A stretch of DNA of 64,000 nucleotides from NCBI GenBank assembly GCA_963920525.1, contig OY986437.1, forward strand, positions 32,499,063-32,563,062. Reading direction: 5' to 3'. The position numbers and the translations under genes were made by a program. Positions 45,997 through 57,533 of this stretch are shown in pieces (the stretch's first letter is position 1; the number at the start of each line of letters is the position of its first letter). A model generated the notes under the pieces. That model was not told the DNA's origin and searched no databases. It saw only the letters and a list, made by a program, of their open reading frames with translations. Source of the DNA: Dichetophora obliterata. Taxonomy: Eukaryota; Arthropoda; Insecta; Diptera; Sciomyzidae.

Positions 45997-46885
45997 CTAG
46001 CTGATATACCCGGTGTTACTCGAGATTTATACATATCGGTGATTCCATGTCAAAGCGACTACGTTTCTGACATTCTTCTGAATAGTATTATATCTGCGTA
46101 CTTTTTTTATTTACATTTTTTTTTAAAGATATACACTGTAAAAAATTTCAAAAAAATCTTCAAAATACAATTTGTGCATGTATTCGAATAGCTGTAACTT
46201 CGAGACCTTGAATGGGTCTTTTAGGTGATTTTTTTTTTGTAGCAGTAGTCCAAATACAAGTATATCCGTAGTCCAAATGGTGTATGTGACTAATGCGGGA
46301 CAAAATTCAATTTATAAAATACCGATTTGACTGAAAACAAAAAACTTTTTTGCAATGTTGAATAGTGTCATTATGAGCCAAATTGATTGTGCTCCCATTC
46401 TCAGTCGTTTTAAAAATCTATGCACCTGAGAGATATATAAGGCAAAAAAAGCCATTTTTTATTCCTGTGTTCATAAGCAATAATCGCTTAAGTTCACTTA
46501 AGACAGAATTGAGTTATTGATGTAGATGTGTTCCACGCATAGAGTTTTATAAACACACAAAATCTGGGGCATGAACCTAGCCAAATTTATGGCAGAAAAG
46601 CAAAAGACCCATTCATTGCATGACACATATCGCAACTTATATAGCGATTGAAAACTTTGAAGCAAGATTTCTCAAAACTTTCAAATCAGACTTATGCTGT
46701 TATTGCTTATCGACACATATTTCATATTATAGAACAAATTATGGAGGCAATGATGTTGTCAATAATTCGTGTGCTGCATTCAACTTTGTTTGTGATGTTA
46801 TTAATATCTGTCAAGACACGCATAATTATTTTAATAATATTTATATATTACCATATTATAATCCTAAGTTTAGCTAGATGATAAT

Positions 46886-46886
<1 letters not shown>
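45997..46886 (-). mobile_element. Helitron 3' end on minus strand, body unclear
   Basis: CTAGCTGATATACCCGGTG, read in reverse, is CACCGGGTATATCAGCTAG. This is the same terminus as that of the Helitron ending at 57533, with T at the flank (complement of 45996). The element should extend to the right, but no TCTATATA-type start was recognised before the AATA array at 46886; the body is decayed or the start was lost. It contains the second copy of the dispersed repeat at 46630-46700. Confidence 0.55.
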
Positions 46887-47670
<784 letters not shown>

Positions 47671-48293
47671 TGACTCAATGGTTGTACAAGGTTTTAGATA
47701 TTAAAAATCAAATAGCAGACTTGTACAAAAATTAAGGCACATGAGTTTTGGCGGGAAGCCGAGCAGAGGTTTGTCGCCCAGGTACTCCTGGTTCTCCTAA
47801 ACCCCTTTTTTGGCCAAAAAAAAATCTTGTTTTTTGCATGTTACTTTTTTTTCTTCAGAATGCATACCCGAGATATGCAAAATAATAAAAGTTTTGACTG
47901 TACACAAATTTTAGCTAAGAAAAATTTTTTAACTGTTTTTCGTTACCATACTCTTTTGAGACCCCAAAAATCGATATTTCGGCATTTTTGGAAAGATATC
48001 TATAAAATATGAATTTTTCGTGGTATTCACATGATTTTTTTCTTATTGGATAGGTATTGAGCTCTTCTTTCCATTGATATATCGTATAATACGATTTATG
48101 ATAAAATTTTTGGTGCTATTTTTGAAGCAATAATATGTGTTTTTTATGCCTTAGGACAAGAGTTTTCGTAAATCCTGAATTTTGTACTGGAGTACCCTCT
48201 GATATCGAATAATAATTCGATATCGAAAATCGAATAATAATTGTGACAATTAACTAATACTTACGCTGAAAAAAGCCCTTTGAGTTTTTTAAA
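47671..48293. other. AT-rich spacer
   Basis: Includes a mixed patch (GGCGGGAAGCCGAGCAG, CCCAGGTACTCCTGG) near 47745-47800. No gene. Confidence 0.4.
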
Positions 48294-48474
48294 CAGTGAA
48301 ACCTCCCATAAGCGGACACTGATGGTCATTATGGGAGTTGTCCGCTTGTGGGAGGGATCAAAAAAATTATGTATATTTAATTTGTTTTATTAAAAAAAGA
48401 GAAAAATAAATACTTATTTTCGTAAATTTAGTTATAAAAAATAACTATGCAAATTTTACAAAATTCTCTTGTAT

Positions 48475-49290
48475 GGGTGTGTGTCAATCGGAAACTTTTC
48501 GGTCGGATGATCAAATTTTAACAGTTGGTAGAGAAATTTTTGGCATTTGTGAGGTGAATATATCTGTCAAAATTGTGTGCTAGCCCCAGGGGCTACTACA
48601 TATTTTGACAATCGAAAGCAAATTTTTGACACACTCAAAAATATAGAAAAAAAAACAACACGTCAATTTCCGCTACATATTTAGTTCGAGTGCTTGTACT
48701 TGCAACTAATTTCGTAAACTAGTAATATTGTAAACTTAAAAAACTTAAAAAATTAACAAAATAATAAAAATAAGAAAAACGAAAGTGCTTGAGTTTGTGT
48801 GGGCCAACGATCTCCCGGTGCATCAGCAAGTGCATGCAGCAAAGTTAAATTGGCTTTCTTTGCTGGCGAACATCCTCACCATCAACCACCAGCAGCACAA
48901 GCAAGTGCAGTGCAAAATTTCTTGCTAGCCAACATCCTCCAAGTGCCATCACCAGCAGCACAAGCAAGTGAAGCGAATTTTTTTTATTTTTATTATTTTG
49001 TTATTTTTTTTAGTTTTTTAAGTTTACAATAATACAAGTTTACGAAATAAGTTGCAAGTACAAGCACTCGAATTAAATATGTCGCAAATTAAATTAAACT
49101 ACAAATAAAATAAAATATTTGCGCTAAAACACGGACCGAAATGTGAAACGTCAAAATTTGTAATTGTCAAAATTTCATCATCCATTTGGCACAGCAAAAA
49201 AGACAAATTTATTTCAACACACAGAAATTTTAATGAACTTAATATTTTCTATCCTACCACGATTGAAAAGTTTCCTTTTGACACACACCC
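48475..49290. mobile_element. Nested element with GGGTGTGTGTCAA ends
   Basis: GGGTGTGTGTCAATCGGAAA at the left is mirrored by the complement of GGGTGTGTGTCAAAAGGAAA ending at 49290; the match continues into CTTTTC and beyond for about 40 bases. TAT lies outside both ends (48472-48474 and 49291-49293). A foldback with GC-richer cargo occupies its middle. No transposase. Confidence 0.75.
48665..49090. repeat. Foldback with ~114 bp arms enclosing a GC-richer cargo with a 60 bp duplication
   Basis: Arms 48665-48780 and 48977-49090 are reverse complements at nearly all positions (CGAGTGCTTGTACTTGCAAC, TTTCGTAAACT, AATATTGTAAACTTAAAAAA). The 196 bp loop is conspicuously GC-richer and contains two ~60 bp direct units starting TTTCTTTGCTGGCGAACATC (48858) and TTTCTTGCTAGCCAACATC (about 48919). 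Both include ACCAGCAGCACAAGCAAGTG. A frame across the loop (from 48799) gives two related ~20-residue units rich in Ala, Gln and Pro, but there is no ATG-initiated gene. Confidence 0.75.
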
Positions 49291-49606
49291 TATGTATCAA
49301 AAAATCTTACAAACCTCTATTTACTTGAGTTCAAAAAATGTATTAATGGTAGATTGCTTACAAATGTAACGAAAATCTTGTGTCTAGGAAATATATAACA
49401 GAGGCTTCACTGTATTTGTGACACTCAGTGTTGGTTGAGCAACACTAAAAGATATATCAATAAAAAGAAAAGCTCAACACCTTTTCAATAAGCTAAGAAT
49501 CATGTGAATCTTATGAATCTCATGAAATAATCATAAATTATAGGCGCTTAAAAAAAACTATCTGAAAATCTCAAAATATCCATTTTTGGAGTCTCTAAAG
49601 AGTTTC

Positions 49607-49620
49607 TAGAGAAAAAAATT
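49607..49620. repeat. 14 bp direct repeat flanking the 566 bp array (left)
   Basis: TAGAGAAAAAAATT here is identical to 52454-52467. The two flank the whole multimer exactly, as a target-site duplication would. Confidence 0.7.
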
Positions 49621-52453
49621 AAAGTTTTTTCTAAATGACCTCTATATTAATTATGTTGACTTTATATGATTTAAATACAAATTCTAAATGTTTGATAGTT
49701 TAAATCATACTTGATTTTAAATACAAATTCTAGTTGTTTGATAGTTTAAAATCGTTTATTGAGCTTAAGGTCAAAGTTAGAACAATTAATTGTTCTAACG
49801 AATTTTTCCAAAGAAACAACAACAACAACAAAGTTTTTTCAATATGAAAAGGAAAAAATCACTAGCTGATCTGATTGCAATTTCTACTCTGCTAAAAGCG
49901 TCATCAGAAATCTTTGTGATACCCGTGCAAGCGCGCGTTAACGCACTGCACCATCGGGGCGATGAGATTTGAAGCGTCAATTTCTCAGTTTTTCCTCCAT
50001 TTCATAATGTCACATTTGTTGTTGTATTTCTGTTTTACTTTAGTTTCTATGCTTATGTTATTATATGTAGTCCAACAGCCTGCTGGAAGTCTGCACTAAC
50101 AAAGCATGTTTACTGAAGTTGTTTTTAGAATTTTTGCTGATTTTGTTTTCAGCTGTTTCCGTTTGGTCGAGCTCTACCATTTGATTAAAGTTTTTTCTAA
50201 ATGACCTCTATATTAATTATGTTGACTTTATATGATTTAAATACAAATTCTAAATGTTTGATAGTTTAAATCATACTTGATTTTAAATACAAATTCTAGT
50301 TGTTTGATAGTTTAAAATCGTTTATTGAGCTTAAGGTCAAAGTTAGAACAATTAATTGTTCTAACGAATTTTTCCAAAGAAACAACAACAACAACAAAGT
50401 TTTTTCAATATGAAAAGGAAAAAATCACTAGCTGATCTGATTGCAATTTCTACTCTGCTAAAAGCGTCATCAGAAATCTTTGTGATACCCGTGCAAGCGC
50501 GCGTTAACGCACTGCACCATCGGGGCGATGAGATTTGAAGCGCCTAGTGATTTTTTCCTTTTCATATTGAAAAAACTTTGTTGTTGTTGTTGTTTCTTTG
50601 GAAAAATTCGTTAGAACAATTAATTGTTCTAACTTTGACCTTAAGCTCAATAAACGATTTTAAACTATCAAACAACTAGAATTTGTATTTAAAATCAAGT
50701 ATGATTTAAACTATCAAACATTTAGAATTTGTATTTAAATCATATAAAGTCAACATAATTAATATAGAGGTCATTTAGAAAAAACTTTAATCAAATGGTA
50801 GAGCTCGACCAAACGGAAACAGCTGAAAACAAAATCAGCAAAAATTCTAAAAACAACTTCAGTAAACATGCTTTGTTAGTGCAGACTTCCAGCAGGCTGT
50901 TGGACTACATATAATAACATAAGCATAGAAACTAAAGTAAAACAGAAATACAACAACAAATGTGACATTATGAAATGGAGGAAAAACTGAGAAATTGACG
51001 CTTCAAATCTCATCGCCCCGATGGTGCAGTGCGTTAACGCGCGCTTGCACGGGTATCACAAAGATTTCTGATGACGCTTTTAGCAGAGTAGAAATTGCAA
51101 TCAGATCAGCTAGTGATTTTTTCCTTTTCATATTGAAAAAACTTTGTTGTTGTTGTTGTTTCTTTGGAAAAATTCGTTAGAACAATTAATTGTTCTAACT
51201 TTGACCTTAAGCTCAATAAACGATTTTAAACTATCAAACAACTAGAATTTGTATTTAAAATCAAGTATGATTTAAACTATCAAACATTTAGAATTTGTAT
51301 TTAAATCATATAAAGTCAACATAATTAATATAGAGGTCATTTAGAAAAAACTTTAATCAAATGGTAGAGCTCGACCAAACGGAAACAGCTGAAAACAAAA
51401 TCAGCAAAAATTCTAAAAACAACTTCAGTAAACATGCTTTGTTAGTGCAGACTTCCAGCAGGCTGTTGGACTACATATAATAACATAAGCATAGAAACTA
51501 AAGTAAAACAGAAATACAACAACAAATGTGACATTATGAAATGGAGGAAAAACTGAGAAATTGACGCTTCAAATCTCATCGCCCCGATGGTGCAGTGCGT
51601 TAACGCGCGCTTGCACGGGTATCACAAAGATTTCTGATGACGCTTTTAGCAGAGTAGAAATTGCAATCAGATCAGCTAGTGATTTTTTCCTTTTCATATT
51701 GAAAAAACTTTGTTGTTGTTGTTGTTTCTTTGGAAAAATTCGTTAGAACAATTAATTGTTCTAACTTTGACCTTAAGCTCAATAAACGATTTTAAACTAT
51801 CAAACAACTAGAATTTGTATTTAAAATCAAGTATGATTTAAACTATCAAACATTTAGAATTTGTATTTAAATCATATAAAGTCAACATAATTAATATAGA
51901 GGTCATTTAGAAAAAACTTTAATCAAATGGTAGAGCTCGACCAAACGGAAACAGCTGAAAACAAAATCAGCAAAAATTCTAAAAACAACTTCAGTAAACA
52001 TGCTTTGTTAGTGCAGACTTCCAGCAGGCTGTTGGACTACATATAATAACATAAGCATAGAAACTAAAGTAAAACAGAAATACAACAACAAATGTGACAT
52101 TATGAAATGGAGGAAAAACTGAGAAATTGACGCTTCAAATCTCATCGCCCCGATGGTGCAGTGCGTTAACGCGCGCTTGCACGGGTATCACAAAGATTTC
52201 TGATGACGCTTTTAGCAGAGTAGAAATTGCAATCAGATCAGCTAGTGATTTTTTCCTTTTCATATTGAAAAAACTTTGTTGTTGTTGTTGTTTCTTTGGA
52301 AAAATTCGTTAGAACAATTAATTGTTCTAACTTTGACCTTAAGCTCAATAAACGATTTTAAACTATCAAACAACTAGAATTTGTATTTAAAATCAAGTAT
52401 GATTTAAACTATCAAACATTTAGAATTTGTATTTAAATCATATAAAGTCAACA
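49621..52453. mobile_element. Multimer of a 566 bp repeat in both orientations
   Basis: AAAGTTTTTTCTAAATGACC starts at 49621 and again at 50187, so the forward unit is 566 bp (one full unit plus 354 bases). At about 50541 the orientation flips, and reverse units repeat with an exact 566 bp period (ATGGTAGAGCTCGACC at 50795, 51361 and 51927), ending at 52453. As far as I can compare by eye, the copies are identical. Each contains a 24 bp perfect palindrome (49776-49799 in the first copy) and a tRNA D-arm-like GATGGTGCAGTGCGTTAACG block next to a T-arm-like CGCTTCAAATCTCATC. Arms 49621-50428 and 50542-51349 would pair over ~807 bases around a ~113 base loop. An older copy lies at 28640. The 61-codon frame in each copy runs through the tRNA-like block and is not evidence of a gene. 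Confidence 0.9.
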
Positions 52454-52467
52454 TAGAGAAAAAAATT
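52454..52467. repeat. 14 bp direct repeat flanking the 566 bp array (right)
   Basis: TAGAGAAAAAAATT, the partner of 49607-49620. Confidence 0.7.
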
Positions 52468-52806
52468 TTTAATTTTTTTAGCCAAAATTTGTAGTACGAT
52501 CAATAATTTTATTATTTTGCCCATCTTGGATATTCATTCTGAAAAAAAGTTGCATGCAAAAAACATGATTTTTTAGACAAAAAAAAAGTGTTCAGGAGAG
52601 CCAAAACCGCTACAAGGGAATTAATCTCCGATCCAAAAAAAATTATGACGAATTAGTTTTTAAGAGTCCCTCTCACTTTTGAGTTGGTGTCCATTTAATA
52701 TACATAGGTATATTTCCTAATCGAAATAAAATCAATAAAACTTTTATATCATATCGAAAAAATATCCATTAACAATAAATTTTTTTTTTCTATAGAAAAT
52801 ATATGC
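52468..52806. other. AT-rich spacer
   Basis: No supportable feature. Confidence 0.4.
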
Positions 52807-52809
52807 TTA

Positions 52810-53211
52810 AGCCCGTATGATACTTCATTGTTTTGTCCAATTTCAAAATCTGAAAAATAGTGGCGCGTGGGCAAGACAGATATATATGGTAGAAAAGGAT
52901 GAAAATATACATCGTGCCAATTTTTTAAATATCCGCAACGTTACTATCTTATCTCTCTCTTCTTATTGGCTACGTTAGAAAGAGCTCAAGCTTGTTTTTG
53001 ACACTATCAAAACTTAACGAGTGACGAATCGAGAGAAACGTCAAGAACAATGCATTGAAAATGCTGTCCGTCGCACATTTTTTTGTCCAATTCGTACTAC
53101 ATGCGTATACACTTACACTTCTTGTATTTTAGCTTTAGCACTATTTCAACTGCTCTAGTTTCGTTGTCGATGAATAAAAATTGGACAAAACAATGAAGTA
53201 TCAAACGGGCT
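52810..53211. mobile_element. 402 bp MITE with ~34 bp terminal inverted repeats
   Basis: AGCCCGTATGATACTTCATT continues GTTTTGTCCAATTT at the left. The right end, reversed, reads AGCCCGTTTGATACTTCATT followed by the same GTTTTGTCCAATTT. TTA lies outside both ends (52807-52809 and 53212-53214). A 3 bp TWA duplication would suit PIF/Harbinger; a TA duplication cannot be excluded. No coding potential. Confidence 0.82.
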
Positions 53212-53214
53212 TTA

Positions 53215-54829
53215 ATCAAAAATATGTTTTATTTCTGATAGAAAAAATAACAGTCAAATACATATTATTTTTTTATGTTATAATTACTTATGATCGAAAA
53301 ATATCATTAAACAATTTTTTTCTCGATTAACTAAAATATCGATAAAAAACAATAAATAATTTGAATTAGAGATAAATTATTTATGTTTTATTAGCTTAGA
53401 CCACCGCTCTTGAGTGTACTCTTTGAATGCGTAAGCATTGTTAGTTTGGAAAGCAAGTAATAGTTAAAATGGAGGTGATTTAAATTTACACAGCTTAAAC
53501 CTAGCAGGGAAAACTTTTCCATAATGTTTGCGACCAAAGAAAGAATTACACAGTACAACACGAAAAAAATAACTATATACGGACACCACTACGTGATAAA
53601 AGACCAAAAAAAAAGGACCCCTGTCTCCCAGTCTTGCCCAAAGTCCTCCAGGTTTTTTTTTTTATGGGCCCACAAAGATGTGGGGCCTCGGTGTCATTTT
53701 TGCAAAAGAATGATCATTTTCTCAAGCTCATATCTTGCAAACCGTTCGGAATTTTGATTTACTCTCTGAGGCAAAGTTGTAGCTCTTGTCATAAAGAACA
53801 AAAATTGCGAACATATAAAATAAAAAAAAACTTCATCTTCAAGGTCAAAATCGCAAAAAAACTTTAAAAAATGAGCGAAAAATGGCCCAAAAAGCGTTTT
53901 TTTTTATTTTCCGCTTTTACAAACAAATTTACTTTATGAAAAATGCGCCAATTTTCTTTGGCCTGGTAGGGCTTATAGTGCTGATAAAGACCCCAAAGTT
54001 TTTTTAAGGAGGCCGATCCAACTTCTTGAGATATAGGCCTTTATAGCTTGAGTATATAATCGCTTATATCTCACCCATTTCTTATCCGATCTGGTTGAGA
54101 TGGGTATCGTTGAGAAGACCTTTGAAAACGCTATAAATCTGTATATAAATATGTTAATTTTCATTAACTCATTGGGGCAAATTAAAAAAAAAAATTTTTT
54201 TAACCTCACTTTTTTAAAAATAAATAAAAATCTGGTTTTCTCAAAAAATAGCCCTAGTAAAAAAAACAATGAAGTGAAAGAAAATAAGCGATTTCTTAAA
54301 AAAAAGTTGATTTCAAAACTTTGAACGTAAATAATTGTCAGTGTGTGAGTGCACTGTACCTTCACTGATAGTAAGTGTATTCTAATAAAAATGCTCAAGC
54401 TGGTGGGTGAGTTCACGTGCCCAAACTGTCAAACAACTACCTGGAAGTGAATTCAAACATCTGCATTGAATTCACATTAAAACAACCCAAAATATAAAAA
54501 AAATACCTGGAAACATATTTTAGCTCTTGTCATAAAGATGAAATTGTGAACATATAAAATCAAAAAAACTTCTATCAAAAAATTACCTGGAAGTAAACAT
54601 CTGCATTGAATTCACATTGTAGCTCTTGTCATGTTTAATGTCTTGTATGTTTAATTAACGCTCAAAAATGAAATATGCCTGGCCAGAACCATGTGTTTAT
54701 CCAAGGGTTAACACCATTTAGGTAGCGCTTAGGTATCACGCGATCACGCACCGAGGTAATATCAATTTTATTGACGCATTGTTTTGCATTCCTTTTTTGA
54801 TTTCTTTTCTAATTCATTTCAGGTATGTT
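53215..54829. other. AT-rich repeat-derived sequence
   Basis: Blocks around TAGCTCTTGTCATAAAGA with GAACATATAAAAT recur near 53777, 54523 and 54612, interleaved with CATCTGCATTGAATTCACAT at 54460 and 54600. This indicates local duplication of an older element. Short open frames on both strands at 53524-54416 carry no domain that I recognise. Confidence 0.4.
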
Positions 54830-55111
54830 GGTGGAGTCACATGATCACCCTGTATGATGTTAATGAAGTATCTGAAGAAGAAAAAGCTCATGATGGAGGG
54901 CAGTCTGGAAATAACGTGCTGTGGACACCATAAATTCTGAATCAGAGTCAGATTCGGACGACGATTTGGATCCACAACTTATCTATTATAGATAATTATC
55001 TCTCAAAGTCTGAAATGCAAAATTGGGCACCAAGGCAAAGTTAAAGAAATGGCCTAGACCTAGACCTAGAAAACACACGTAGCGTCAAACCATTTTACTC
55101 AATTTATGGCA
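54830..55111 (+). pseudogene. Doubtful piggyBac-like transposase N-terminal remnant
   Basis: After a possible splice-acceptor-like TTCATTTCAG, the sequence contains an acidic SESESDSDDDLDP-like stretch (about 54938-54975, frame shifted) and DNYLSKSEMQNWAPRQ (about 54990-55038). An acidic N-terminal region followed by a short W-containing segment occurs in piggyBac transposases, and a TTAA-flanked piggyBac-like MITE follows directly. The match is weak and the frame is broken several times; it could be unrelated. Confidence 0.25.
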
Positions 55112-55115
55112 TTAA

Positions 55116-55396
55116 CCTTCACCTGGCATGCTCATCCTGAGTAGCTTACCTGCACTCGTGGGGTACATACGAGCCCCAGTTATTAAAATCTTTGTTAATA
55201 TTTAAATATTGATTATTTTGTCTCAAAAAAATTCAGAAATCATCTTTAGATACCACTTTAAACTGTAGAACAGTCCAATGTGAATAAAAAAAAGATCAGC
55301 GTTCATAAAAAATCCGGAAAACTAGAAAAAATTCCAAACAAATCAAAACGAGAAAGAACGTGGGGTATGTACGTACCACTCGAGGCCAGGTTAAGG
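55116..55396. mobile_element. piggyBac-type MITE, 281 bp, TTAA target
   Basis: CCTTCACCTGGC at the left and GCCAGGTTAAGG at the right are inverted (CCTTMACCTGGC). TTAA lies immediately outside both (55112-55115 and 55397-55400), the exact target of piggyBac elements. Subterminal CTCGTGGGGTACATACGAG and a right-hand counterpart (GGGGTATGTACGTACCACTC) are also related by inversion. No coding. Confidence 0.82.
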
Positions 55397-55419
55397 TTAA
55401 GCTCTTCTTCTCTACTATA

Positions 55420-57533
55420 TCTATATATATAAAACAAAGTCGGGTTTGTTACACCATTTATAACTCAAAGACGGCTGGACCGATTTTAATGATCTTTTAT
55501 TTTTTAGATTTGTGTTCATCCCGAATAGGAGAATAATTATAAAAATATCGGAAAAACTGAAGGGGCGTGGAACCTCCCATACAAATCAAATCTTCTATAT
55601 CGAATAGCTTTGGAATTATAGGTCACACAGCAAGGAAATTCGGTACTCGACCTTAATTTTCACTTGCCGTTCTACTGGTAAAATTTTATGGGCTTTGGAC
55701 GTAGGGCGCGGCACTTTTTCAGCAACCCAAATTTTTAGTATAACTTTCAAGCTATAAGTCACACATTAATGAAACTCGGTTAGAATGTACTATTTAGTCT
55801 TATCTTTCGACTGGCAAAATTGAGCAAGTATAGGGCAAGGAGGTGTGGCACCGCCTATACAATTCAAATTTATGATATCGAATAGCTTTGGAACTAAGTG
55901 CCGTATAATAATAAAATTCAGTATGGAGTTGCCACTTGGTGATATCCTTCTACTGGAAAACTGGGATGGGCTTTGGATAAGGGGTGTGGCTTCCCCCTAT
56001 ACACTTTAAAGTTTGCATATCAGATAGCCTTGGAACTGAATGTCGTATAACAACGAAATTCAGTATGGAATTACTATTGGGTGATATCCTTCTACTAGAA
56101 AACTAAAACGGTCATTGACCAAGAGAGTGTGGCTCCGCCTATACAAGCCAAATTTTTGATATCGAATAGCTTTGGAAATAAATATCATATAACAATGAAA
56201 TTCAGTATGGAGTCACTTATTGATCAGGCATTTCTACTGGAAAACTGGCACGTGGCTTCGCCCACACAAGCTAAATTCAATACAATATAATTTACTGCAA
56301 AAACTAACTTTTTTTCTGGCATTTAATAATTAAAATCAAATCTTCTAAACGAATAAAAAATTTTTCATTTTTAGTTTTAAAACCGTAACTTTTGCAACTG
56401 AAAGAGATTTTTATCTTCATTACTTTTTGGTAAAGTCGGTTTTGTGTCATTTTCCCTTAAATAAAAAAAAAATTTTAAATAAAAAAAAATATTAAAGAAA
56501 TCATTTGTTCCGCTCATTCTGGGAATCGATCCCACTACCATGGCTTCAAAACTGATGGTTGAGCCGACAGAGCTATCGAAAGTACATTCATTCAAGTTGA
56601 AATGTACTAAAATAATATCCTGATAGAATTTGCTATAAAATTAAATGACAACAGTGAAATGACAATGACAGCAGTGCACTATATTTTTCTTAGACACAAA
56701 CCAATCGTGTTTGTCATATGCATATATATTAATAAAAAAAAGGTGCTTCACTGAAGACAATCAACCCGAGTGCACTTCATACATAGCAAAATAGCAAAAC
56801 ACATAGCTTCAATAAAGTAAATGTCTTGCTGATACGCTATTGAAATACTTCATTTTTGTACTTAATAAACTATTACTTAATAAATTTTTTGTATTAATTT
56901 TATCACATTTATCTAAATTAATAAAATAAAGTCGTGTTAGTTATACCATTTACATATAACATATAAAGATCGGCTGGACCGATTTAAATAATCTCTTATT
57001 TATTGGATTTTTCTTTGCCCCAAATAGCAAAATAGCTTTTAAAGTATCGGAAAAATTCACGGAAAAAAAATTATATGAAAGTTAATTATCTACATTAATA
57101 AAAATCATTTTCTGTTTGTTTGACCAGAATACAAATCTTAAGGGCTGGACGGATTTAACTCAAATTTAACTCAAATTTTACTTGAATCTTAGATTATGCT
57201 TTGGCATAATTAGTTTTGACCACGCCTCTTCCACCCTTTTACAAGTAAGGGAAATCAACTAACTAGCATTCTTTTTTTAGCAAAAATATCATTTATTAGT
57301 TTAATTAATTTTAAAAAAAAAATTTGTAATTTTGACACCAAAAAAATTCACATATCCTCAAGATTGGACAAATTTTTAGTACAACGTCTTTTTCTAATAA
57401 CGCCGTTTCCTTAGAATGAGAAAAAACCATTTTGCATATTTCCATACGGTTTACGTCAGAAGCATATTTTTTTCTGGCTAAAAATCGTTATTTTACGCTT
57501 TTTCCCCCGAGTATTACCGGGTATATCAGCTAG
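55420..57533 (+). mobile_element. Non-autonomous Helitron with ~140 bp tandem units
   Basis: Begins TCTATATATATAAAACAAAG after A (55419) and ends CCGGGTATATCAGCTAG before T (57534): canonical TC...CTAG in an A/T target. About five diverged ~140 bp units containing ATATCGAATAGCTTTGGAA and AATTCAGTATGGAGT occur near 55601, 55745, 55879, 56020 and 56157, interspersed with GGGCGTGG/GGTGTGGC patches. Additional 5'-end-like sequences start near 56919 (TCTAAATTAATAAAATAAAG with CGGCTGGACCGATTT) and at 57089 (TCTACATTAATAAAAATC), so three starts are stacked before one terminus. A tRNA-like segment lies inside at 56516-56590. No helicase. Confidence 0.85.
56516..56590 (-). repeat. tRNA-like segment inside the Helitron
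   Basis: Minus strand: TTTCGATAGCTCTGTCGGCT begins with a box A-like TAGCTCTGTCGGCTCAACC, and GTGGGATCGATTCCCAGA is a well-formed T-arm (TGGG/CCCA) with a box B. Spacing fits a tRNA. A-rich sequence and an A/T-tract follow in the minus direction (to about 56455), as in a SINE tail. Probably a SINE inserted in the Helitron. Confidence 0.65.

Larger units (their letters stand above)
48294..49412. mobile_element. pogo/Tigger-like element containing a second element
   Basis: The left end CAGTGAAACCTCCCATAAGC continues GGACACTGATGGTCATTATG; the right end, reversed, is CAGTGAAGCCTCTGTTATAT. CAGTGAAACCTC...GGACACT starts are characteristic of pogo/Tigger members of Tc1/mariner. TA follows the right end (49413-49414), but AA precedes the left, so the target duplication is imperfect. 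A CCCATAAGCGGAC/GTCCGCTTGTGGG hairpin lies at the left end. No transposase frame; the interior is the nested element at 48475-49290. Confidence 0.75.

Noticed and set aside
49795..52312. Four identical 61-codon frames (49795-49980 on minus; 50995, 51561 and 52127 on plus)
   Set aside because: They are the same part of the 566 bp repeat, run through its tRNA-like block and end in a cysteine run encoded by a TTG microsatellite; the identity comes from repeat copying.
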